This document shows, piece by piece, positions 1-8,553 of a DNA stretch of 32,755 bases. The stretch is taken from positions 1 to 32,755 of the forward strand of contig JALQPE010003264.1 of NCBI GenBank assembly GCA_030407315.1. Reading direction: 5' to 3'. The notes under the pieces were generated by a model. It saw only the letters and a list, made by a program, of their open reading frames with translations, did not search any database and was not told the DNA's origin. The stretch's first letter is position 1. Every line of letters begins with the position of its first letter. The stretch is from Asparagopsis taxiformis. Taxonomy: Eukaryota; Rhodophyta; Florideophyceae; Bonnemaisoniales; Bonnemaisoniaceae. A program made the translations under genes and the position numbers.

Positions 1-336
1 GAGAAGGTTAGCGCCCTGCGGGCAGCTATCAATATTTGAGACAAGCAGGCCAATCCAAGTTAGTTGGTCAAGTCGCCGTGCTTGATCTGGAAAATTTGGA
101 ACGCGCATTGAGCGATGCAGTGTGGCGAGAAATAAGATTGTGTACCAAACATGAAATACCGGACGAAGATCGTGTTCCATTGCCGCCCGGTCGATCCCTT
201 GTCGCAGCTGTTCTGTACGAGGCACCCGCGTATTGAAAATGATACCGTTGCGCAATCCTGACGGCATATCTAGCGTGTAGCGCGCATTCAAAAACAAACG
301 GGATAGGATCCACTTGACTTGTACAATATACGTTGT
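1..336 (-). CDS. unrecognised protein, partial (runs off the left edge)
   Basis: One minus-strand frame stays open for 112 codons from just after a TGA at 337-339 to the window edge. It reads as ordinary protein, with short motifs such as SGLRNGIIFNTRVPRTEQ and RPVFHVWYTILFLATLHRS, the second being hydrophobic enough for a membrane helix. A possible start is the ATG at 362 (MSTNKKQSEQ), which would need one frame change to join this frame, as is common in this part of the window. I do not recognise the family. The opposite strand has a competing 66-codon ORF (36-236) that looks like a shadow. The call rests on frame length and composition only. Confidence 0.35.
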
Positions 337-929
337 TCACTCTGTTTCTTGTTGGTCGACATATCTTTCGTGTAGTCTAGACCAGAGGCAGAAACTTTGA
401 GCTGCGAAAGTAATTTCATAACTGTCTTTAAATGTCGCCTGAATCTCCGCAATACGCTGCTATGCTTTGCGCCCTGACTCTCCAACGCTTCCTTGCGTGT
501 TTTGATAAACTCACGTACACTCATCATCACGCGTCATCTCCACCATGATGCCAAGTCCGACCATCCACGACAATGACGTCCAGCTTATGCCACATGTGCC
601 TGCACGTAAAACTCCTCTCCAAGGTTGACGCGCGTTTTCATGGCCGGTAACGGTGATCCAGTTTCATCAACGTCATGCTCTCTCTCTGAATCTTTCTTCC
701 CATCCGCGGCTGCGTCGATGACGTCCAGGCGCGAGGAGGTTTGCTCAAGCTCTGCAAGCTGTTCAAACGTCTGGTCACGGGCAGTTCGCACACAGCGTCA
801 AGCCCTGGTTTGAGGCGGAGTTCAACTGCGTGTGTGTAATTTTCATACGCTGTCTCTTATTTCCTCCGCTGTTGCATTGTCGTCATCAGAGAATTGCGGT
901 GCTGGAATACTGTTGATACTGGCAGGCAT
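288..929 (-). CDS. UXT-like prefoldin-family subunit (frame broken by indels)
   Basis: This is a small prefoldin alpha-class protein resembling UXT, a component of prefoldin-like co-chaperone complexes. Pieces in different frames line up in family order. The start is MPASINSIPAPQF at 929. A helical segment follows with YENYTHAVELRLKP and ARDQTFEQLAELEQ, comparable to the UXT segment ending VYEQLAKY. Next comes the hairpin with VNLGEEFYVQAHV and VGLGIMVEMTRDD, comparable to the UXT beta hairpin, and finally a C-terminal helix with REFIKTRKEALE and KTVMKLLSQL. At least four single-base frame changes (near 843, 590, 565 and 530) interrupt it. The stop is uncertain: the last open frame runs to 288, but a shift near 380 would end it earlier. 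The next minus-strand gene may begin at 362. Family assignment is by remembered pattern only. Confidence 0.55.
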
Positions 930-1459
930 GGTGGTTGGCGCTAAAGTACAGGTATCAGTTTGTGCTTCAGTTACCAAAGGTGTTAGGAAGGTTACACACG
1001 ACGAAATGTGCAGATTCTCGCGACAATGGAGCGGTGCTGGTCGCGGTCGGCGCGAGCATCGAGGAGAATTGCGATCAAATGATGGGAAATTTTGGAAATG
1101 CGGAGAGTGGCTAAGAAATTTCTCTGCGTAGATCAAAAAAATACTTATACATCTCTGTTTCCATTTCCAACTTATTGGCTACCTTCTTGCCGTCTGTCAC
1201 GCTCCAGAGTCTAGTCTTGCCGGACAGACATAGTGCGTTGTCCTCCGTGTATCACCAACACTGCAATCAGTGAACGGAAATAAGGCAGGGATTTCCTCAC
1301 TCTGTTACGCCAGTTCAACACAACCGCGCCGGCATACAGCCATTACTATCAAAGTTGGCACAACAATAGAACGTAGTTTGATAAATGCGCGTGACTACTC
1401 TTTTTTCACTCCACTACAGTTACTACATTTCTCGACTGCAACATCAGACAAGAAAGAGG
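930..1459. other. intergenic interval, no gene seen
   Basis: This lies between the start of the UXT-like gene and the stop of NDUFV1, both on minus, so it should hold the NDUFV1 3' UTR and the UXT-like promoter. Only short unsupported ORFs are present, and I recognise no RNA gene. Confidence 0.5.
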
Positions 1460-2919
1460 CTACAAGTTACATTTGTAGTTGCTGCTTGTCGTGAATTCGG
1501 CAATAACGTCGTTCAAACTCGGACGGAAATGGCGAATAACGCCTTGAACAGGCCATGCGGCCGCATCTCCCAACGCGCAAATAGTGTGTCCCTCAATTTG
1601 TTTTGTGATTTCCCACAACATGTCGATTTCCTCAACCTCTGGCATCGCCTTCCTTCATGCGTTCCATCAGCATCCACAGCCAACCGGTTCCTTCTCGACA
1701 GGGAGTGCACTGTCCGCACGACTCATGCTTGTAAAAATAGGACAAACGAGCAATTGCACCGATTACGTCTGTGCTCTTGTCCATCACGATCACAGCCGCT
1801 GTTCCAAGGCCTGAACAAACAGCCTTTAGTGAATCAAAATCCATGAAACACATCTTCGCAAATGTGTTTCGGCATCAGCTGAACAGAGGAGCCTCCTGGA
1901 ATAATGGCGAGAAGATTATCCCAACCGCCGCGAACACCACCGCAGTGGCGATCAATCAATTCACGAAGTGGAATTGACATTTCTTCCTCGACAGTACAGG
2001 GATTGTTCACGTGCCCTGAGATACAAAACAGTTTGGTGCCAGCATTTCCCTTCCTACCCAAAGAAGCAAACCAGTCTGAGCCTCTACGCAAAATTGTTGG
2101 GACAACAGAAACGGTCTCCACGTTGGTAACGGTAGTAGGGCATCCATAAAGACCAATGTTGGCGGGAAATGGGGGGCTTGAGACGTGGCTACCCTGCTTT
2201 CCCTCCAAGCTTTCAATCATAGCCGTTTCCTCTCCACAGATATACGCACCCGCCCCGTGCACTACGTAAACATCGAAATCGTAACCCGATCCACTGGATT
2301 CTTTCCAACGAGCCCCTTGGCATATGCCTCCTCCACGGCAAATTCCAACGCTCTCCGCTCGTCGATAAACTCGCCACGAACGTAGATGTAAGCAGCACGG
2401 GCGCCCATGGCTCTTCCGACCAATAGACTTCCTCAACAAGCTTATGAGGGTCGGATCGCATGATTTTCACGATCCTTGCACGTGCCAGGTTCCGATTCAT
2501 CTGCGTTTACAACGAGATAATTTGGACGGCCGTCGGGGCTGCCTTTGGGCATGAAGGAGTACTTGAGACCGGATGGGAAACCAGCGCCACCACGACCGCG
2601 GAGACCGGAAGCTTTGATCTCGTCGATGATCCAATCTCGGCCCATCTGAACGAGATCCTTGGTGCGATGCCAATCTCCGCGCTTCATGCACCCTCCAATC
2701 GCCAATCGCCGTCGCGGTACAAGTTGGTGAAGATGCGGTTTTCGTCGGAGAGATTGCCGTGGGACCCGGTGTAATTAGACACCCTCCATGTTTCCTCGCT
2801 CTAGGGGTTGCGTCTGCGGCGCGTGGAAGCGTTGATGATAGGGCTGAAAGAGTCCGTGACGGCACGGACAATAGCGCTCGCGATCGCAGTGCAAAAGAAA
2901 AGGACGAGCGGATCGCCAT
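1460..2919 (-). CDS. NDUFV1: NADH dehydrogenase [ubiquinone] flavoprotein 1, mitochondrial complex I (frame broken by indels)
   Basis: This is the FMN- and 4Fe-4S-binding 51 kDa subunit of the complex I N-module, which oxidises NADH in the mitochondrial matrix. It starts at the ATG at 2919 with an Arg/Ser-rich presequence ([17 protein letters not shown]). Conserved blocks follow in order: [29 protein letters not shown] (FMN site), [61 protein letters not shown], and the cluster motif [12 protein letters not shown], then [18 protein letters not shown]. The product would be near 480 residues, as usual. About eight single-base frame changes separate these blocks, for example at a G run near 2781, at GGTGCATGAAG near 2693 and at an A run near 2465. 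Each is repaired by one base, so I read them as sequence errors in a functional gene, not decay. Confidence 0.93.
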
Positions 2920-4233
2920 TTTCTGGCTCAATTGCTCTGAAGACAACCTCCTGCTGGTGGCAATAGGAACGAAGGGAGAGGGTGCACGGGGTAGCCACGG
3001 ACTGGGGTTAGAACGACATTTCGGTAGCGCAATGATGAGGCCAAGCTGAAATCAGATTGAAACGAAAAGTTGGAAATATGAAAATATTGAAAGTTTTTGC
3101 CGGTGTTTTCTGAGCAAGTTTCTGGCGGTTACGATTTAAGACCTAAATGACAACGGCCGCTGCATGCGCACGCGATGGCGGTTGTTGTTTTGTGCGACCA
3201 CTGCCCCTCCGAGCCCTATATAAAAGCTCGTGAAGAACTCCTCCAAGTTCCTCCTTACCCAGTATTCGACCGGGTACTCCGCATATTCGGGTAATTGAGA
3301 GATAGGTCCCGGTACGGGAACCATGCGTCTGCAGCTTCAAGCGATAGCTTGGCGTTGTCGGACTCATGCTACCGGCTACCGCTCTAGATTAATTTTTTGA
3401 GAGGATATAGTAGTGGCCAGATGGCTTGGAAGTGAGGAACTTGTCATCCTTGAGTCCGTGTTTTTGAGTGCACATAGTGTGTGAATTCACCTGACAGCCT
3501 TCGTGACGGTTGGCATCTGATCCAAGCCTTGTACCAATAGCTGACCTACCTCTCATAGTTACCGAACAGTACTTATCCTCCTGCTGCGTTCGAGGTGAAT
3601 GACAGACGCAACTAATTCTATCGCTAAGTGGAGATAATAGTTCAGGAGGACTCGCCTGTTTGCGAACGTCCATTCAGATGAGGAGTGCGATTGTCTGGGA
3701 AAAGTACGACTCTGAAGCCTCGCCCCTTCTGGGATTTCCCGCGCGGATGCAGATGGCACCTCGACAGAACAGTTTCTCGGGCCGTGTGTAGGTCATTCCG
3801 GCGGAAGGAAATTATTTAAGTGCGGATGCGGTGGTGTCCCGTGTCGCAGCCGGGGAAAGGCATATGTTTCCGTAGCTTGTGTACGACTGTATGGTATTGA
3901 TGATTGTGAACCTTCCCTGCAATTGGACAGGCATCATTTATACCAAGAGGACAAACCATCATTACTGTGCAAGTTAGTCCCATCCACTTACATGAGCAAT
4001 GGAACCAGTCTTTCTGCTCAGAACTTGATTCATATTTCCGCCGCACCCTCTCACCCCAACCGTTTAATTTGTATCCTGTCCAAAACAAAACGCCCCCCAA
4101 GGGTTTTGTCCTCCCTATCGTAACAATGCGTAAGCCTCTATCGATACATTATGCACAGTATATCTCCACAGTTCTATTTTCTTCCCCGTTGTCATGTTAT
4201 CTACAGCAGAAAACTCAACACAAACGCTAGCCA
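2920..4233. other. unresolved interval between NDUFV1 and the LPMO-like gene
   Basis: These 1.3 kb have no gene I can name. Open stretches on the minus strand include an ATG ORF at 3136-3324 (62 codons, with GLGGAVVAQ), one at 3389-3673 ending KPSGHYYILSKN, and a run at 3816-4190. The last contains a canonical donor GTAAGT (near 3990), GACTAAC and a TTGCAG acceptor (near 3915), so an intron-bearing, indel-broken gene is possible. A strong TATA-like sequence sits on the plus strand at 3217-3226. None of these is supported by recognisable homology. Confidence 0.3.
3217..3226 (+). promoter_or_regulatory. TATA-box-like sequence TATATAAAAG
   Basis: This is a textbook TATA match in an otherwise GC-balanced stretch. 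About 100 bases downstream on plus is an ATG (3323) with only a 25-codon ORF, so the transcript it would drive is unknown. It also lies inside a weak minus-strand ORF, so a chance match remains possible. Confidence 0.3.
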
Positions 4234-5324
4234 ATGTTGCTCTATTCCACCATGAACAGTTCAAAGACCGAAACGTTCTACTTGATCACGATTATTCTAA
4301 TATGCATTGCGAGCAATGCAGCCGCCCATAGCCATCTTGCAAAACCGCTTCCGACCCGTCGTTTGGACTGTCGAATTGGAAACCGACCGCGCGAATGCCC
4401 AGGACCATGTCCGATAATGGACACTTACGGAGCGCCAACAGGCATCACCCATTCCAAGCCGGCTGAAACATGGCGTCGAGGTCAGAGGCAAACAATCGAA
4501 TGGCATCGTAATAACCATGGGAACGAAGAATCTGGCTTTGTGAGGTTCTCTCTTGTGCCAGTTGAAATGATGATGTCAAAGGGTGCTCACAAAAAGTTTA
4601 CCTTTCAGGTGTCATGCTGGAATTCTGGCCTTCACAAATGTAGATCGAGGAACATCCATGTTTGCGGCAATGACGCTGAAGGAATGGCGTATCGTGTCCA
4701 TATTACCGTACCGGCCGTCTATCCAGATGGCGTTTACGTGTTTGGGTGGGCTTGGTATGGCGGTGGTACTCATACTCAGCGAAGCTTTTTCGGTGACTAC
4801 TACAGTTGTTCCTTCATCCGTATCCAGGGAGGAGTTAAATTGGTATCTTCCTGGAAGCCAATTTTCACTCCTGGTTTGTTTAAGGAAGAGAGGACCACCT
4901 GTCGTTCAGCAGCGAATCGCCTCGGAGTATGTCCCAGAAACCTTGCCATGTAGGTCCGCTTCGAGAAATGAAGCCGGTAAGATTGCCCACAGCTATTCGT
5001 GCACAAGATATTTCGCCAAGCGCACCAAGTTCGAGAGCACCAAGTACCTCACAACAAACGTCATTCAAAATGCTCGGTCTGGAGGTTATTGATGTCGCCA
5101 ATGGCCGGGTTAGACTTTCTACTACGAAACAGGTCTATGTAAAGTTGTCATCTTATCGCGATGGATTCACTATTGGTGCACGAGTACAAGGTCAGGTGAG
5201 GAAGGTTGTGTTCCGGGCGAGACAGAGCATTCACACAGAGACTTTAGAGCCGTTCATAATCAACGGAAACGTTGGAGACAAATTCTCAGCGGTTTACTGC
5301 GTAAGGCTTCAGTCGTCCCGCTGA
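4234..5324 (+). CDS. secreted histidine-brace (LPMO-like) protein with a C-terminal beta domain (one frame break)
   Basis: This is probably a copper-dependent lytic polysaccharide monooxygenase-type protein acting outside the cell. Counting from the better-placed Met at 4252, residues 1-25 form a signal peptide (TFYLITIILICIASNAAA). Cleavage after AAA would expose His26 as the N-terminal histidine that LPMO copper sites require. The second brace histidine is likely His89 in WHRNNHGN, followed by GFVRFSLVP, and the family's closing aromatic strand is seen as YVFGWAWYGG and FGDYYSCSFIRIQGG. Many cysteines suggest disulfides. Near 4950 the frame ends (RNLAM) and a second frame continues to 5324 with a beta-rich segment (VRLSTTKQVYVKLSSY, EPFIINGNVGDKF), probably the same protein after a one-base error. 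Substrate and exact AA family cannot be told. If the frames are not joined, the C-terminal part would be a separate ORF starting at 4929. Confidence 0.6.
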
Positions 5325-5439
5325 CCGTGCTATCGAAGGAAGTCAAGGAGAGAAAAGAATCTACACATTCAATGTGAACTGCATCTAATATGATCAAACT
5401 GTAGTGAAGTTATTCAACAAGTCATGCATATATGCACGA

Positions 5440-6581
5440 TTAGGTACCTCTTCTCTTCACATATCGCTCCTCAACTTGCAATGTCCATCTTGGGTCTTTC
5501 TCTGGTTTTCCTACTAGTGCTTCATACGTGACCTTGTTGGCGTCCATATTTGCATAAACATATCCATTGGACTTGTCAATTGCGTGCAGCAATCGCATTA
5601 CACTCTCTTTGCTCTGAATGTCAAGCGTGTGGTATCCCACAATGGGAAATCTCAATGACCTCAACGAGTGCGCTGTTCAGCTGTACATGTCTCTTGTTGC
5701 CAACGGGTCTTGCTTCAACATATCCACAAGATATGACAGGTCTCCATTATCAGTAAAAAACTCAAGGGATTGTGCTATTGCTCGTAAACTGGTACAATAA
5801 AAGCAGTTGCTGGTAAGTATGTTGTACTTGAAAACGTTCATTGGTGCATTGTTGATATAACGTACGAAGTTCACCGTATTGCTCAATGAGATCCACTTTT
5901 GATAATACGTTGATCGCGGGAAGTTCAAGCTGCAACATTGTGGTTACAGAGGTAAGCATTACAGCTATAAATTTGGTCGGGTCTGCGCAGTAGTGTGAGT
6001 CAACGAGATTAACAGCTGTTATCTGATCAGCAGCGAATCGCCATGATAGAACTGTTCAAGTCAGCAAACAGACAAAAGGTAAATAAGGACACAACTTCAT
6101 ACCGCAACATACTCTGTAGTTCTTCTTGACCAATCTTTGAACGATATTTCGAATGCAATCATTGTGCGTATACAACTCAATCTGACCGGGGAAATCAAAG
6201 AGTATATATTTCTCCTTGTGTTCCTTCAGCCGGTCTTCCAGCCATTTGAAGTTGCGTTCGAGAAACTCCATTGCATACAACAGAGTTCCGTTCGGACCAA
6301 GTGCAAGTTCTTCCGCCACCGCATCTGCGTCAACCAGATCGGATATGTCCACTGCCGCTTCGTACGGCACATTTTCGTTGGCAGGATCCATGTTGAAGAC
6401 GACCGCATCTCTGCGCGTTGAAACTAAACACGTAAGCTACTCTGGTTTGGAAGCATTTCGGATGAGAACAATTGTGCCTACCTACCTGCCCGATGCTTTG
6501 AAAAATTGCATCATTCCCGCGCAATATGTTGTTTTTTCCTGATCCCGGTGGACCGACCACAACTTGCCCAAATCCCGTCAT
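5440..6581 (-). CDS. GPN2: GPN-loop GTPase 2 (three introns, some frame breaks)
   Basis: This cytoplasmic GTPase is needed for assembly and nuclear import of RNA polymerase II and III. It starts at the ATG at 6581 with [16 protein letters not shown] (P-loop), followed by [16 protein letters not shown], the [13 protein letters not shown] block, [29 protein letters not shown] and [18 protein letters not shown]. All match GPN2 rather than GPN1 or GPN3. A run of six T at 6532-6537 has one base too many, and removing it restores the P-loop reading [17 protein letters not shown]. Introns at 6411-6485 and 6023-6112 splice exactly in frame. A third lies near 5789-5861 with uncertain borders. Further single-base shifts occur near 5690 and 5650. 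It converges on the LPMO-like gene with only 115 bp between stops. Confidence 0.92.
5789..5861 (-). other. probable intron 3 of GPN2 (borders uncertain)
   Basis: Extra sequence separates DLIEQYGEL from [14 protein letters not shown], which are nearly adjacent in the family. One in-frame solution uses donor GTTATA and acceptor TACCAG. A better donor, GTACGT, lies four bases upstream but then needs a frame change. Confidence 0.5.
6023..6112 (-). other. spliceosomal intron 2 of GPN2 (90 nt)
   Basis: The donor is GTATGT and the acceptor GATCAG. Splicing gives [17 protein letters not shown], matching the GPN2 family exactly. An earlier AG (TTGAACAG) would break the frame. Confidence 0.85.
6411..6485 (-). 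other. spliceosomal intron 1 of GPN2 (75 nt)
   Basis: The donor is GTAGGT and the acceptor CGCAG on the minus strand. Joining the exons gives [17 protein letters not shown], the expected GPN2 sequence with no gap, so the borders are well supported. Confidence 0.85.
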
Positions 6582-6922
6582 GCTTTCAGATTATGGCTTT
6601 CTAGACTACATACAAGCTCGGAAGGTAGCACGCCTTTGGTCCTACTTCCGCAGGTGAAGCTAGCGTTGAGTTGTTCGTGGCAAATGACGGAGGCCAGTGA
6701 GATGCGGAATGCAATGCAAATACGAAATTTCCAATGTGGTATTTTAGATGCTATGCAGTTTTTCCAACTCTCATGAATTTCATCGATCGGAGCTGTTTCA
6801 ATTGCCAACCCAACCAAGGCGGAACGTGCTGACAACAGCGGAAGATTCGATACATGTTATTGGCTGCCGTGTGAACTCAATTTGGAAACATACAAGTGGT
6901 GAAGCGCTTTGTATTTACTCCT
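6582..6922. other. spacer between GPN2 start and RFC2 stop
   Basis: Both flanking genes are on minus, so this holds the RFC2 3' UTR and the GPN2 promoter. The short ORFs here have no recognisable content. Confidence 0.5.
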
Positions 6923-8039
6923 CTATCTATACAAGAAGCGGGAAGAATAAATAGGATGACGGAGCCAGATGGAGCTTGGCATCACCACAAAAATCAGGAA
7001 ACGGCATAGTCGGGAGGTCAAGCCTGCAAGTTGCAAACGTGTTGCGACACCCTCTGCAACCCTCATGTGAACGAGACCATCTCACGAAGCATGTTCAACT
7101 TTGTGAGCTCCTTATCAACTTGCATCGTCTTGGCAACCCGGAATACAGTCTGGATGATATCAATGACAGAGTATCCCTGTTCGCAGAGAAGCATCAACTT
7201 GGCCATAGCATTATCGAGATCCTTCTCCACACAAAACGCAAGAAACTCTGCCGCAACCTTAGGGTGTGGTTGATCGCAAACTTTATTCAAATTGTCGGCA
7301 TTGACAAACCCGAATCCGTTGCTGGTACTCTGGACATTGTTGAGCGCAATCCGCATATCGCCATCAGCGGTGAATACTGCAGCTTCGATGCCAGACTCGT
7401 CATATGCCACCTTCTCAGCATCCAGAACATGTTTCACACGCGCGCAGCCACTTGATCGGGCGGCAGTGAGCGGAAGCGCACCACAGCACAACGACTCTGA
7501 ATTGGTTCGATGATTTTCGAGGAAAGATTGCAGGCAAGTGCAAAACGAGTGGTGTTACTGTGCAACTCCATGGTTCTCCTCAAGGCCTGTTGGGCAGCAG
7601 CGGTCATCGAGTCTGCTTCGTCAAGCAGAACAATTTTGTGGCGACCAGGCGGTAATGTGACTTTCTTTTGTGCAAACATCTTGATGCGAGTTCGGACAGT
7701 ATCTATACCGCGCGATCGTCAGAGGCATTGAGCTCCAATACAGCGTTCTTCAGCTGATTGCCCAGTGTTTTCTCGAGCCAATGCCATGACTGCAGTGGTT
7801 TTCCCACAGCCTGGTGGGCCTGCGAGTAGAATATTGGGCATGTTTCCATTTTTCGCGACGACTCGAAGACGATCTATTACTTCCGCATTTCCGATGACCT
7901 GATCCAAGGTGTTTGGGCGGTACTTTTCGACCCAAGGTAGTTCATACGAGTTCTTCTGAGGTGCAGGCTGCTGTTGCATGTTGACTTGTCGGGGCAATGG
8001 GGATGTTTGATGGGGGAGGCACCAATCTGAATGTGTCAT
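6923..8039 (-). CDS. RFC2: replication factor C subunit 2 (frame broken by indels)
   Basis: This is a small AAA+ subunit of the RFC clamp loader, which loads PCNA onto primer-template junctions. Motifs in order: [19 protein letters not shown], Walker [31 protein letters not shown], Walker [32 protein letters not shown] (SRC arginine-finger motif), [17 protein letters not shown] and [18 protein letters not shown]. The collar reads on in another frame ([20 protein letters not shown]) to a stop at 6923-6925. The start may be the ATG at 8039 or the one at 7979 (MQQQPAPQ). Single- or double-base frame changes lie near 7780, 7705, 7465 and 7072. The pattern matches human RFC2 (yeast Rfc4) better than the other small subunits. 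Confidence 0.92.
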
Positions 8040-8553
8040 AGATGGATCTAAGCGAAGAGATCTGTGTATTTTGGCGCGAAAACAATTAGATCATTAATTG
8101 GCTCGGTGAGCTAAACGTAGCCGAGGGTTTCTAGAAGAAGGTGGAAAGAACTGGATTTTTGAATTTGCTGACATCGCACCGCAAATAAAGAGTTGGGTCT
8201 CAGTCGCCGCACGGTGCCGTGCAACGGTGTCTTTGGTATCCAACGTACGATTTTGTAATTCAGGTCACTTGTCCAACCATAGAGCGCCAAGCGTCATTCG
8301 CCGTCGTACAATTGTCCAAACAAGCGCAACAACATAACAACACCAACTTTCAAAACGCCTGCAAGCAACGCATCTCTGCATTTTAGTCCGCGCCATTGCG
8401 TGTCAGCGTGGCGAAGCCAGCCGCGCGTTCTAGCGCTATACGCCGTGCGACGCGCGCGGCACGCGCGCCTTTTCACCCTTTGCTCCTTACCCTGCACCCG
8501 TTGCTTCTGCTCATTCCCCTGCTGCCGTTGTTCCGTGCGTTGAAACTGCTCGC
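8040..8553. other. divergent promoter region between RFC2 and the USP gene
   Basis: These 514 bases separate the starts of two divergent genes. An in-frame reading continues upstream of the chosen USP start to 8396, but its Leu/Arg-rich content is less convincing than a start at 8554. I found no clear TATA box. Confidence 0.45.

Noticed and set aside
1460..2919. Pseudogene interpretation of NDUFV1
   Set aside because: Conserved motifs are unaltered in all pieces, and many other essential genes nearby show the same one-base breaks.
7700..7790. Programmed frameshifting as the cause of the RFC2 breaks
   Set aside because: No slippery heptamer or downstream structure is evident, and several breaks of both signs occur in one gene.
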